Shown one piece after another: positions 15,319-22,979 of a stretch of DNA of 26,366 nucleotides (its first letter is position 1; every line of letters starts with the position of its first letter). The stretch lies in assembly GCA_030634675.1 (NCBI GenBank), contig DAOWAH010000004.1:1-26366 (forward strand), read 5' to 3'. Source of the DNA: Fidelibacterota bacterium. Its GTDB lineage: Bacteria; Marinisomatota; Marinisomatia; Marinisomatales; TCS56. A model generated the notes under the pieces. The model did not search any database, was not told the origin of the DNA, and worked only from the letters and a program-made list of their open reading frames with translations. Position numbers and translations under genes: made by a program.

Positions 15319-15873
15319 TCAGTTGGTAGTTATTTGACCCGGTACTAACTCAGCACCTCTATTAAGTGCTTTTTCATTTAAAGGAATCATGTTATGGTGC
15401 CGTTCCGGCAAGACTTTATAAAGCGCCTTTATCGCCGTTTCCGGTTTGATAATTCCCTTTGCTTTCAGGAAAGCTCCCAGCATAACCAGATTAATTACTT
15501 TCTGATTTTTAAGTTCAATCGCTGCTTTGGCCGCCGGTACTGCAATTATCTTAATATCCGTACGGGTTGGCGGATTCAGAATCGCTTCTTCTTCATATAG
15601 CAGTAGTCCGCCCGGCTTAACAGCCGCTTCAAATTTATCGAGTGAAGGCTGATTGAATACCACTACCGAGTCAAATCGTGAAACAATGGGCGAACTGATT
15701 GGTTCATCACCGTTGATAACGATACAATTGGCCGTACCACCTCGCATTTCGGGACCATAACTGGGCATCCAGGATACTTCCTGATTTTCAATAACACCGC
15801 CATAAGCCAATAGCATTCCCATGGATAACACACCCTGTCCCCCGAATCCGGCAATGATGGTTTCTTCAGTCAT
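15319..15873 (-). CDS. korC: 2-oxoacid:ferredoxin oxidoreductase, gamma subunit
   Basis: The small (gamma) subunit of a pyruvate/2-oxoacid ferredoxin oxidoreductase, contributing to CoA binding. The Rossmann-like start [18 protein letters not shown] and the family block [18 protein letters not shown] are clear. It has 184 residues from ATG 15873, chosen because it overlaps the beta-subunit stop as ATGA and has AAGGAGG 10 bases upstream; the longer frame to 15948 only shadows that gene. It is last of four subunit genes. In an aerobe or anaerobe the enzyme makes acyl-CoA, CO2 and reduced ferredoxin; branched-chain (Vor) or 2-oxoglutarate (Kor) specificity cannot be told from this subunit. Confidence 0.93.
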   Translation of the reverse strand: MTEETIIAGFGGQGVLSMGMLLAYGGVIENQEVSWMPSYGPEMRGGTANCIVINGDEPISSPIVSRFDSVVVFNQPSLDKFEAAVKPGGLLLYEEEAILNPPTRTDIKIIAVPAAKAAIELKNQKVINLVMLGAFLKAKGIIKPETAIKALYKVLPERHHNMIPLNEKALNRGAELVPGQITTN

Positions 15874-16667
15874 GATTGTAAATCCTCCTTGCTCGGTATT
15901 TTTATATCTCCCGGGGGGTAGATAGTCATCATATGTTCTATCATCCACTCATTGGACTCGTAGGGCGTCATTTTCCATCCTGATGGACAATTGGAAACGA
16001 TCTCGACAATGCAGAGACCTTTATTCAATTTCTGATACTCAAATGCTTTGATAAGCGCTTTCTTTGTTTTGCGTACTGCGTTAGCATTGTGTACCGCTTG
16101 CCTGGTAGCATAAAAAGTACCAGGTAATTGCGCCAGCAGATGGGTGATATCAATTGGGGATCCGGCAGTTTTCTTATCACGACCATAGGGTGATGTGGCG
16201 GTTTTTTCTCCAATGGGAGTAGTTGGCGCCATCTGTCCTCCGGTCATGCCATAGATTCCGTTATTGATAAAAATAATCAGAAAATTCTCACCCCGGTTGG
16301 CGCTGTGAATGGTTTCCGCTGTTCCGATAGCAGCAAGATCACCATCCCCCTGGTAGGTAAATACATATTTGTCCGGCTGAACGGCTTTGATTCCTGTGGC
16401 CACCGCCGTAGCCCGTCCATGCGCGGCCTGATGCATATCCACGTTAAGATATTCATACGCTAAAACAGCACAACCAACCGGCGCTACCCCGATTGTCTCT
16501 TCCTGAATATCCAGATCATCAATCACTTCCATTAATATTTTATGCGTGGTAGTATGTCCGCAACCGGGACAATAGTGCATACGCACATCCAGTAACGATT
16601 CGGGTCGACTATACACTAAATCCATTTCTCTAGCTTTTTCAGCAACAACAGTGCCTTCTTCACTCAT
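15870..16667 (-). CDS. korB: 2-oxoacid:ferredoxin oxidoreductase, beta (TPP) subunit
   Basis: Carries the thiamine diphosphate site. The motif HYCPGCGH (31-38) is at the N-terminus, typical of the type that pairs with a 4Fe-4S partner. TPP/Mg residues lie in QGDGDLAAIG (106-115), IFINNGIYGMTGGQ (132-145). AGGEGG-like AGGAGG sits 7 bases before ATG 16667, which overlaps the alpha-subunit stop as ATGA. The length of 265 is normal for stand-alone beta subunits, which in these types lack their own ferredoxin domain; that domain is encoded separately at 17767-18057. The gene order delta-alpha-beta-gamma matches Vor/Kor operons. Confidence 0.95.
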   Translation of the reverse strand: MSEEGTVVAEKAREMDLVYSRPESLLDVRMHYCPGCGHTTTHKILMEVIDDLDIQEETIGVAPVGCAVLAYEYLNVDMHQAAHGRATAVATGIKAVQPDKYVFTYQGDGDLAAIGTAETIHSANRGENFLIIFINNGIYGMTGGQMAPTTPIGEKTATSPYGRDKKTAGSPIDITHLLAQLPGTFYATRQAVHNANAVRKTKKALIKAFEYQKLNKGLCIVEIVSNCPSGWKMTPYESNEWMIEHMMTIYPPGDIKIPSKEDLQS

Positions 16668-17764
16668 CGTCCATCCTCCTTTGATCGGCCGTTTCTACCG
16701 CGAACTGTTGCTAAATTCGCTTCCATTTTTTCCAACACTTCTTCAGGTGTGGGAATCATTCCTCCCATCCGGCCGTGGAAAAATACCGGTGTCACACCTT
16801 CCACACCCAGCCGCACGTCCTCCACCATTTGCCCTGCATTTAGCTCAATATCCTGGATCAAATCCACCTGGTGAGCCAGTTCATTCAAGCGTTTGTAGGG
16901 GAATGGCCAGACTGTTTTAGGACGGAAGAGGCCAGCTTTAATGCCCTTCTTACGTGCAAATTGGATTGATTTACGGACAATCCGGGCGGCTAAACCAAAG
17001 GCCGTAAACAGAACTTCCGCATCGTCAGTCAGATACTCTTCCCAGAGAACTTCATTCTGGCGGATGGTATCATATTTCTTTTGTAAAACGAGGTCCAGCT
17101 CTTCCATTCTCTCCGGCTCGAGATATAACGATGTAATTATATTTCTTTCGCGATCTGGGGTTTTCCCGGTAGTTGCCCAGGGTTTGGCAATCTTTCTTGC
17201 GGCAGGATCGTAATCGGGAAAGGTTACTTTCTCCATCCCTTGTCCCAGAGCACCATCAGCGAGAATCATCACCGGTGTGCGGTATTTATCAGCCAGATCA
17301 AATCCCAGATAAACGAAATCGGCCATTTCCTGAACGTTTGAGGGAGCCAGGACAATCATGTAATAATCGCCGTGCCCACCACCTTTGGTAGCCTGAAAAT
17401 AATCTCCCTGGCTGGGCTGTATCGTACCGAGACCCGGCCCTCCCCGGACCACATTAGCCAGCAGGCAGGGCAACTGGGCACAGGCGATATATGAGATGCC
17501 CTCCTGCATCAGACTGAAGCCTGGTGAACTGGTAGTGGTCATAACCCGTGCGCCGGCACCGGCCGCACCGTAGATCATATTAATGGCGGCCACTTCACTC
17601 TCCGCTTGTAAAACCACCCCGCCGCGTTTAGGAATCTGCACGGTCAGGTATTCCAGTATCTCCGACTGGGGTGTGATCGGATAACCAAAATAGGCATCCA
17701 GTCCGGCACGAATGGCTGCCTCAGCCAGCGCTTCGTTACCTTTCATAAATAATACTTCACTCAT
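16664..17764 (-). CDS. korA: 2-oxoacid:ferredoxin oxidoreductase, alpha subunit (VorB/KorA-like)
   Basis: The N-terminal motif MKGNEALAEAAIRAGLDAYFGYPITPQSEI and the block TTTSSPGFSLMQEGISYI are diagnostic of the alpha subunit; the C-terminal part (VQDIELN-like DIELNAGQMVEDVRLGV) is the family's last domain. The wording closest to the pattern is '3-methyl-2-oxobutanoate dehydrogenase subunit VorB', which suggests branched-chain 2-oxoacids, but 2-oxoglutarate is equally possible; I assign no firm substrate. GGGAGGT at the end of the ferredoxin gene is the ribosome site, 5 bases before ATG 17764. The protein is 366 residues, slightly longer than usual because of a charged C-terminal tail (GRNGRSKEDGR). 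Confidence 0.94.
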   Translation of the reverse strand: MSEVLFMKGNEALAEAAIRAGLDAYFGYPITPQSEILEYLTVQIPKRGGVVLQAESEVAAINMIYGAAGAGARVMTTTSSPGFSLMQEGISYIACAQLPCLLANVVRGGPGLGTIQPSQGDYFQATKGGGHGDYYMIVLAPSNVQEMADFVYLGFDLADKYRTPVMILADGALGQGMEKVTFPDYDPAARKIAKPWATTGKTPDRERNIITSLYLEPERMEELDLVLQKKYDTIRQNEVLWEEYLTDDAEVLFTAFGLAARIVRKSIQFARKKGIKAGLFRPKTVWPFPYKRLNELAHQVDLIQDIELNAGQMVEDVRLGVEGVTPVFFHGRMGGMIPTPEEVLEKMEANLATVRGRNGRSKEDGR

Positions 17765-17766
17765 GC

Positions 17767-18057
17767 CTACCTCCCATCAATCGTAATCGTAACATTTTCA
17801 GATATATCGCTAAGCTGGGCAACGAGTTTTTTCTGCCCTCGCTGCTCTCTGTATACAGTAATGCAGGCATCAGGACAAACCAGTGCACAGTTAGTGCAAC
17901 CGGTGCAATTATCTATGGCAACCACTGCGTAATGGTATCCCCTTTGGTTCAATTCATCAGACATTGCCAATGTTTCCTGCGGACATTCGTGGATACATAA
18001 CTCGCAACCTTTGCAGGTTTCGATGGCAATTTTGACCTCACCTTTCACCTTGGCCAC
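17767..18057 (-). CDS. korD: 2x[4Fe-4S] ferredoxin-type delta subunit
   Basis: A 96-residue iron-sulfur protein with two 4Fe-4S motifs: CKGCELCIHECP (Cys15, 18, 21, 25) and CTGCTNCALVCP (Cys51, 54, 57, 61). It is the electron-transfer subunit of the oxidoreductase whose alpha gene begins 2 bases downstream. The start is GTG at 18057, with AAGGAG 7 bases upstream. This is the first gene of the operon, so the promoter should lie in 18058-18313, where I could not find convincing boxes. A 7-bp inverted repeat (ACATCTC at 18131-18137, GAGATGT at 18163-18169) lies there with no obvious role. Confidence 0.95.
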   Translation of the reverse strand: MAKVKGEVKIAIETCKGCELCIHECPQETLAMSDELNQRGYHYAVVAIDNCTGCTNCALVCPDACITVYREQRGQKKLVAQLSDISENVTITIDGR

Positions 18058-18313
18058 AACGGGACTCCTTCTTTAGGTTCAAAAATCAATTATGGTCTTG
18101 AATAGGACAATAAAGATGAAAAATTAAACAACATCTCCGGCAAGGAGCAATTGCAATCCCGTGAGATGTAATCTCAATAAAAGAAAACAGTGAATTACCT
18201 ATTGGTGTACCTCCGGTGGAATGGTGCTAATTACACGAAAATTAATTTTTTACAGGCATAATGCGCCGTACCTTCGCAATGATAATGAAGGTCTAAGCCA
18301 AAGAAATATTGCA

Positions 18314-18673
18314 TTAATCCCATTCGAAACCGGAGACCTGGCCGGTTTCAACATTGATTTCGATGGAATTATAATCACTCAATTTTGGTATAAAATAGTA
18401 AAGAATACGGCAGGTCTGATCGAAATCCATGAAAACAGAATCGGGCTCGCCCAAGGTAGTCAGTACATCACTCTCAGCAGGATTGTTTTTTAAATACTGC
18501 CAGATATCGAATTCGTTCATTAACCAGCGCTGATAGGGGTCAGACACATTGCTATCATCGCTGTATTCCGCAACTGGCTCTGGTGTTTTCTCTACCGCTG
18601 GTTCTGGTATCGGTTCGGGGACAGGGCCGCAAGAAATTAGGATTAAAACCAATAATATTAGAACTATTCGCAT
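18314..18673 (-). CDS. Small putative lipoprotein, BamE/SmpA-like C-terminal region
   Basis: A 119-residue protein. A strongly hydrophobic signal leads to the lipobox LISC, with the lipidated Cys at residue 15. A Pro/Glu-rich spacer (PVPEPIPEPAVEKTPEPVAE) follows, then a folded domain with SDVLTTLGEPDSVF and later RILYYFIPK and INVETGQVSGFEW. The segment 'LG-x-P-D' followed by beta strands recalls the SmpA/OmlA (BamE-like) fold, which is a suggestion rather than an assignment. I chose ATG 18673; a TTG at 18709 would add a second hydrophobic stretch. Neither start has a good ribosome site. The gene is divergent from 18841. Confidence 0.7.
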   Translation of the reverse strand: MRIVLILLVLILISCGPVPEPIPEPAVEKTPEPVAEYSDDSNVSDPYQRWLMNEFDIWQYLKNNPAESDVLTTLGEPDSVFMDFDQTCRILYYFIPKLSDYNSIEINVETGQVSGFEWD

Positions 18674-18808
18674 CAGTAAAAGATAGACAGTTAATAGGGT
18701 GCTGAGCAAGAACTTGGTCAGTTGTGATTATTGAACAATTAACATTGTATTTACACCTGATTTTACGAGTAGATTACTTTTCGATGATTCGGAATGATTA
18801 GCATAATT

Positions 18809-18817
18809 AGTATAATA
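18809..18817 (+). promoter_or_regulatory. Possible -10 box before 18841
   Basis: TATAAT at 18811-18816, about 25 bases before ATG 18841, in an AT-rich divergent spacer. No good -35 box is seen at the expected spacing, so confidence is low. Confidence 0.3.
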
Positions 18818-18840
18818 CGCAATAATTAAAAGTTAATTCG

Positions 18841-19089
18841 ATGGATGAAAAAGATAACAAACCGGTTACTGAAAAGAAGAAACCCAAGGGTTATATCGAC
18901 AGTCGCAAAGTTAGAGGATTCGCTTTTTTCATCATCACTATATGCGTTCTCTTTGGCGTCGTTGTCAGCATTCTAGCCATCTGGGATTTTGCTCAACAAG
19001 GTATTTTGTATCGCACATTGGCTACTTTAGGGATCGTGAGTTTGGGTTGTCTGCTATTCAGTATTATAAATGATAGATTCGGAGAATAA
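18841..19089 (+). CDS. Small two-helix membrane protein
   Basis: An 82-residue protein with a charged cytoplasmic N-terminus (MDEKDNKPVTEKKKPKGYID) and two hydrophobic segments, about residues 28-48 (FAFFIITICVLFGVVVSIL) and 58-76 (TLATLGIVSLGCLLFSII). I do not recognise the family. The composition and clean start after a TATAAT-like box support a real gene, though no ribosome site is evident. It stands alone, divergent from the lipoprotein gene. Confidence 0.6.
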   Translation: MDEKDNKPVTEKKKPKGYIDSRKVRGFAFFIITICVLFGVVVSILAIWDFAQQGILYRTLATLGIVSLGCLLFSIINDRFGE

Positions 19090-19189
19090 TGTATCCCACT
19101 TTAATCATAGTTGCTGTTTAGAGCGATTATCTTCCCGTGGGTTAGATAGAATTGATTGAAATAATGGCCACTACCGAAAAAGCGCAGCT

Positions 19190-19241
19190 GGGCCTGCCCA
19201 TCGTAGCTTCAGCGTAGATGGGGTTTTATGCGGAGGCGAGT
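19190..19241. repeat. Palindromic intergenic repeat, copy B
   Basis: CCCATC (19197-19202) pairs with GATGGG (19217-19222) around GCTTCAGC-like bases, and the 17-base core 19207-19223 is identical to 2215-2231. It ends 6 bases before the stop of the minus-strand nuclease gene, so like the other repeats it lies just 3' of a minus-strand gene. Confidence 0.55.
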
Positions 19242-19246
19242 AAAAT

Positions 19247-19603
19247 TTAATACTCCTTAAACACAGCAAATCCTTTCTGCACTAATTCCTCATTTACATT
19301 CAACCAATTGCCACTATCCTGTTGAATAAAAATGCCAGCTGGATAACGGCCGTATTTACCCCTTTTATCACGGTGGGTTTCAATCAGAATATCTTGGCCA
19401 TCGATCAAACTCCGTAAATAATCCCGCGATTTCAAACCTTCCGGTCGTTCCGATCCATGCAGCTCAGGAGCATTAATGCCGTATAAGCGTAACTTTTCAC
19501 CCTTTAACCAAACCCTCAAGCCCAAGTCAATAGCTACCGTTCAGGTATCGCCGTCGTAAACTGATTTTACCCCTGCCCGATAATTGTAGAGATCCATTTT
19601 CAT
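19247..19603 (-). pseudogene. Thermonuclease-like (SNase) gene with an in-frame TGA
   Basis: A staphylococcal-nuclease-fold protein. Reading upstream of the short open frame, the same frame continues to ATG 19603 (or 19597) with the family start VYDGDT (residues 15-20), then TGA at 19543-19541, then TVAIDLGLRVWLKGEKLRLYGINAPE. The expected catalytic residues are present: Arg in KLRLYG, Glu in NAPELHG, Arg in KYGRYPAG. The full length is 117 residues plus the interrupting codon. Other genes here (such as rpiB and korA) use TGA as a stop, so general reassignment is unlikely. The simplest view is a recent nonsense change (from TGG, CGA or TGC/TGT) or a sequence error. No SECIS-like hairpin is obvious after the TGA. 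Upstream ribosome site is weak. Confidence 0.75.
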
Positions 19604-19759
19604 GCTTATCTTCGTTAAAAAATAATTTTCAGATATACTTTGAACATGAACAATATACCGGAATCAAACAAAAATTAATAGCAAAAGTGAACTAATTAAA
19701 AATTTACCGCCAAGCTAAATATTACTGTAACTTCGGCGGCTAATTTTTAAGGAATAAAT

Positions 19760-20569
19760 ATGATTAAAAATAATAAAGAACGTTTTTATTACGACAAAGA
19801 TTTTCTAGGCAGCAGTGATGCCCGCCCCCTGAGAATTATATCGGAATACTTTGGTCCCCGTCAAAGATTAAACCGTTATCATGTGGAAGATACAATTGTG
19901 TTTTTTGGTTCAGCCCGGATCAAATCCAAGGAAGAAGCTCAAAAATTGCTCGATGAAGCACCAGATAATTTGGATTCGCGCGAGACAGCCCGGCTGAACA
20001 ATCAACTGGAAATGAGCAAATATTACGAATCCGCCCGTGAGCTGGCTTTTAAATTAACGAAATGGAGTAAAAGCCTGACCGGAAAGAAACGTCGTTACAT
20101 CATTACTTCCGGGGGCGGTCCCGGCCTAATGGAAGCAGCTAACCGCGGTGCGTCCGAAGCCAAAGGTCTGACCTGCGGACTAAATATTACCATTCCATAT
20201 GAACAGAGTGGCAATAAATACATAACACCTGACCTGAATATCCAATTCCATTATTTCTTCATGCGCAAGTTTTGGTTCCTTTACCTCGCAAAAGCGCTGA
20301 TAGTTTTCCCAGGTGGTTTTGGTACCTTAGATGAACTGATGGAACTGGTCACATTGATTCAGACCGGAAAAATGAAAAAAGAAATCCCGATTGTCCTATT
20401 CGGAAAAGACTTCTGGAATAATGCGATCAACTGGGATTACCTTGTCAAGACCGGGACAATCGCCGTCCAAGATCTAAACCTGTTTCATATCTATGATTCG
20501 GTTGACAAAGCCTTCGACTTTTTAACCGAAAATCTGACTGACCAGCATTTCAAAGGGCCGAACTTCTGA
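19760..20569 (+). CDS. LOG-family protein (TIGR00730-like)
   Basis: A Rossmann-fold protein of the family once labelled 'lysine decarboxylase'. Characterised members are nucleoside 5'-monophosphate phosphoribohydrolases (cytokinin-activating LOG or PpnN-like). Both signature motifs are present: SGGGPGLMEAANRGA (117-131) and PGGFGTLDELMELVT (184-198), with Arg169 between them. The protein has 269 residues, longer than plant LOG because of an N-terminal extension including DTIVFFGSARIKSKEEA, the usual first strand. AAGGA precedes ATG 19760 by 6 bases. It is a single gene on the plus strand. The substrate is unknown; salvage or turnover of nucleotides is the general expectation. Confidence 0.92.
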   Translation: MIKNNKERFYYDKDFLGSSDARPLRIISEYFGPRQRLNRYHVEDTIVFFGSARIKSKEEAQKLLDEAPDNLDSRETARLNNQLEMSKYYESARELAFKLTKWSKSLTGKKRRYIITSGGGPGLMEAANRGASEAKGLTCGLNITIPYEQSGNKYITPDLNIQFHYFFMRKFWFLYLAKALIVFPGGFGTLDELMELVTLIQTGKMKKEIPIVLFGKDFWNNAINWDYLVKTGTIAVQDLNLFHIYDSVDKAFDFLTENLTDQHFKGPNF

Positions 20570-20591
20570 TCGGGACATGATGGTCCGGCGC

Positions 20592-20696
20592 TTACTTCAG
20601 TAACAGCATTTTCCTCGCTTGCGTATAATTACCAGCCTGGCGGTTTATCCACTCAGCATAGAAATGTAGTAATTGCTGCTTTAAAGATTGGACAGT
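20592..20696 (-). pseudogene. Relic of a T9SS C-terminal sorting domain
   Basis: On the minus strand an open stretch of 34 codons, following a stop, ends AGNYTQARKMLLLK then TAA at 20594-20592. This ending is the classic last strand of a type IX secretion sorting domain (A-G-x-Y-x-x-x-R-K-M-x-L-L-K). The preceding residues (LLHFYAEWINRQ) look like a degraded form of the usual V-Y-F-Y-R-L-Q. No start or upstream domain survives, so it is the 3' remnant of a secreted-protein gene in the 314-base gap 20570-20883. The rest of that gap holds nothing I can name. Confidence 0.6.
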
Positions 20697-20883
20697 TTAT
20701 CTACAAAACTCATCATTAGTATAATTTATAAGATCAAAGATATCAGTATGTATCGTTGCATGGTCTCCTCAAATTATATACCAGAATATAGCATTTATTC
20801 TCTTCCGAAAAGTATCCAAATGTGATCTCTTAATTGATTCCTTACATTTTTGTATCAACGAAACAATCTAATCGGTGATCTAT

Positions 20884-21273
20884 TCACTCTGTGGAAATTC
20901 TAAACTCCGGTGGATTCTCCAGATGGCGTTTAACAGTACAAAGTTTAGCTGCCTTAATAATTGCCGATTTATATTTATCCGGAAAATCAGTTGGCAATTT
21001 GATTTTCAGATCCAGTTGTGTAATCAGATGCTTCACCGGATCATAATTCATTGCCTGGGTCATCTCCAGGTCAGTCGTGTCAATACCGCGCTGCTGACAA
21101 AACCCCAGAACGTATATGCCAGCACAAGTACCAATCGAGGCCAGGAATAGATCGAATGGTTCGGGTGCTGAACCATTACCGCCACTGGCAACAGCTTGAT
21201 CAGTCTTGATAATTTGTCCATTATATTCAGCGTTAATTTTTTTCCCACCAGGGAAAGTGATTTTCATATCCAT
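20884..21273 (-). CDS. OsmC/Ohr-family protein
   Basis: A 129-residue OsmC-fold protein. The two redox Cys of peroxide-reducing members align with Cys50 (SIGTCAGIYVLGFC) and Cys112 (AAKLCTVKRHL). The N-terminal strands and GNGSAPEPFDLFLASIG match YhfA-like OsmC proteins. The usual C-P-V in the second motif is C-T-V here. A thiol-dependent peroxidase role is therefore likely but unproven. GGAG lies 6 bases before ATG 21273. It is transcribed away from thioredoxin (21589), with a cruciform-type repeat between them. Confidence 0.9.
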   Translation of the reverse strand: MDMKITFPGGKKINAEYNGQIIKTDQAVASGGNGSAPEPFDLFLASIGTCAGIYVLGFCQQRGIDTTDLEMTQAMNYDPVKHLITQLDLKIKLPTDFPDKYKSAIIKAAKLCTVKRHLENPPEFRISTE

Positions 21274-21363
21274 TTAAAGCTCCATTATTATCTTAGAGAT
21301 GGAATTAGCATGAATTAGTTACAGAATTAAGTTAACCTGATTAATTCATGATTCATGAATTAA

Positions 21364-21430
21364 TCACCCTCCGGGCCGATACCGACTCGTCGGTATTGGG
21401 GTTAACCCCGACTATGTCGGCCTTCGGTGA
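21364..21430. repeat. Multi-armed palindromic element between osmC-like and trx
   Basis: The ends TCACC and GGTGA (21364-21368 and 21426-21430) enclose GGGCCGA/TCGGCC. Inside are three small palindromes: CCGATACCGA CTCG TCGGTATTGG (21377-21400), GGGGTTAACCCC (21398-21409, overlapping), and CGACTATGTCG (21409-21419). The set can fold as a cruciform or a three-arm structure on either strand. The remaining bases of the 315-base gap 21274-21588 hold only the leader of trx, including a TATAAT at 21487-21492. Confidence 0.65.
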
Positions 21431-21588
21431 ATAATTTATCATCAAATTTTTTATATTTTCATTTATTTCTGAATCTATACGCATTATATAATTGCTGATG
21501 GATTATTCAGGTTAATAAAAACCGAGTGTAACCAAAATGCAAATCAGCCATCTATTAGAATAATAGATTTAAAAAAAAGAGGAAATCA

Positions 21589-21960
21589 ATGGTACAACAT
21601 CTTACAAAGCAAGAATTTTTAGACAAAGTCTATAATTATGAAGTGAATAAAGAGTGGAAATATGAAGGCGATTTACCGTCAATAATTGATTTTTACGCTG
21701 ACTGGTGCGGTCCCTGCAAAATGCTATCACCAATCATTGAAGAGCTATCTCAAGAATATTCTGGTAAAGTCAACTTTTACAAAGTTGATACGGAAGCGGA
21801 ACAGGAATTGGCTGGAGCTTTTGGCATTCGCAGCATACCCAGCATGCTGTTTATTCCCAGTGACGAAAAACCCCAGATGGCAGCTGGCGCTTTACCAAAA
21901 GATCAATTAAAGCAGGTCATCAGTGACGTATTAAAGGTCAGTGAATCTACTAAGAATTAA
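21589..21960 (+). CDS. Thioredoxin
   Basis: A cytoplasmic disulfide reductase of 123 residues. The active site is WCGPCK with Cys40 and Cys43; the cis-Pro is Pro84 in RSIPSMLF. The N-terminal extension before the fold (about 25 residues) and the C-terminal tail (VSESTKN) make it slightly longer than E. coli TrxA (109). AGAGGAAATCA before ATG 21589 is the ribosome site. A strong hairpin terminator follows at 21981-22019. It is a single-gene unit near an OsmC protein, consistent with a redox-stress neighbourhood. Confidence 0.95.
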   Translation: MVQHLTKQEFLDKVYNYEVNKEWKYEGDLPSIIDFYADWCGPCKMLSPIIEELSQEYSGKVNFYKVDTEAEQELAGAFGIRSIPSMLFIPSDEKPQMAAGALPKDQLKQVISDVLKVSESTKN

Positions 21961-21980
21961 TCCTCCCCTTTCATCCTGAG

Positions 21981-22019
21981 CAGTGCCCGGCGATTCATTC
22001 ACGGGCACTGTTTGTTTTT
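21981..22019 (+). terminator. Rho-independent terminator of thioredoxin
   Basis: CAGTGCCCG (21981-21989) and CGGGCACTG (22002-22010) form a perfect 9-bp stem with a 12-base loop, followed by TTTGTTTTT (22011-22019). It starts 20 bases past the trx stop, and its T-run overlaps the stop codon of the convergent PspC gene. Confidence 0.92.
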
Positions 22020-22209
22020 AGTCCGAGATATCCCGGATATCCGGTACGATAAACCAGGCAATAATATATGCGATTATTCCACCGCCCCAAAAAATGGATA
22101 GGATAAACAAAAGTCGGATAATAACCGGATCTATGTCAAAATAATTGGCTAACCCGGCACATACGCCGGCGATTTTAGCTTCCTTGGTATTACGATATAA
22201 ACGCTTCAA
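22018..22209 (-). CDS. PspC-domain protein
   Basis: A 63-residue single-domain PspC protein. Seen: KRLYRNTKEAKIAGVCAGLA, DIDPVIIRLLFILS and the final membrane segment GGGIIAYIIAWFIVP, matching the domain nearly end to end. E. coli PspC has about 119 residues; free-standing short forms are common in other phyla. PspC domains act in membrane-stress sensing or anti-sigma systems; no partner is beside this one. The start is TTG at 22209, with AAGGA about 6 bases upstream. It is probably co-transcribed with the zinc-ribbon gene 50 bases upstream. Confidence 0.9.
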   Translation of the reverse strand: MKRLYRNTKEAKIAGVCAGLANYFDIDPVIIRLLFILSIFWGGGIIAYIIAWFIVPDIRDISD

Positions 22210-22259
22210 AATTTTTCCTTCATTTATTATGTAGTTGTATAGAGTTAATCATAATTTAA

Positions 22260-22457
22260 TTAATTCCGGCTATCTCCGCAATTGGGACAATTTTCAATTT
22301 TTGCAGGCAGTGAAACACCTTCAACCCGTACCACCTTATAATCACACGACCGGCACCGCCAGGCACCCCGCACTGCTTTACATTTCTTATTTTGACAAAA
22401 CAGGGCATAACCCGGATTCTCCTTATTGCAGATTTTACATTCCCAGGTACCCGGCAT
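22260..22457 (-). CDS. Small zinc-ribbon protein
   Basis: A 65-residue protein with eight Cys in two zinc-binding sites: WECKICNKENPGYALFC (RanBP2-like W-x-C-x2-C ... C) with CKAVRGAW nearby, then WRCRSCDYKVVRV and NCPNCGD at the end. Such proteins often act in nucleic-acid binding or as accessory metal sites; the function is unknown. GAGG lies about 7 bases before ATG 22457. It stands between the Dabb-domain gene (31 bases upstream) and the PspC gene, all on the minus strand, suggesting one operon. Confidence 0.72.
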   Translation of the reverse strand: MPGTWECKICNKENPGYALFCQNKKCKAVRGAWRCRSCDYKVVRVEGVSLPAKIENCPNCGDSRN

Positions 22458-22488
22458 TGATCGACCTCAGACCTTCAATATCGTAATT

Positions 22489-22782
22489 TCAAACTTCATA
22501 GTCAGTCACCCTGATCTCGGATACTATTTCCTGCAAATAATCCACGACTGACTGATGGGCCGGATGGGTTCGGTAAATATCCAGATTTTCAAAATCTTTA
22601 AATTCCGTATATAAAACAATATCACTGGACCGAAGAGAATCACTGATATTTCTTCCAACTTCCAGGCTGTCAACAACATCTATCCTCTTTTTTAAATCTT
22701 CCAGACGCTGGATTAAATTACCAGCATGGAACTGGAAATCAATATCAGTTCGCAGGCGCATCATTACAATATGCTTGATCAT
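22489..22782 (-). CDS. Dabb-family stress-responsive alpha/beta-barrel protein
   Basis: A 97-residue ferredoxin-like-fold protein. The start IKHIVMMRLR, with LEVGRNISDS and later IVLYTEFKDFENLDIYRTH and HQSVVDYLQEIV, matches the Dabb (dimeric alpha/beta barrel) pattern. I chose ATG 22782 because GGAG lies 7 bases upstream; a longer frame to 22824 lacks a ribosome site. Dabb proteins are small dimers whose roles vary (some act as hydrolases or cyclases), so no reaction is assigned. It is first in a small operon with the zinc ribbon and PspC. Confidence 0.88.
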   Translation of the reverse strand: MIKHIVMMRLRTDIDFQFHAGNLIQRLEDLKKRIDVVDSLEVGRNISDSLRSSDIVLYTEFKDFENLDIYRTHPAHQSVVDYLQEIVSEIRVTDYEV

Positions 22783-22979
22783 ATTTGTTCTCCGAATAAA
22801 GGACGTGAATATACGTTCAAACACAAATATGGTGATTTTGATTATTCGGCCTGGGCGGTAATCATTGATAATACCGGTAATACAGTTTAGCTTTGTTGTT
22901 CAAAAATGATTCTTCTGACCTTCATAGGTCTCATCTAACAACTAATCTTTGAAAAAATTGGGAAAGCAGGATTTCTAAT

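Noticed and set aside
19541..19543. Genome-wide TGA reassignment
   Set aside because: Several neighbouring genes end in TGA at the expected family length, including korA, korB and rpiB, so TGA is a normal stop here.
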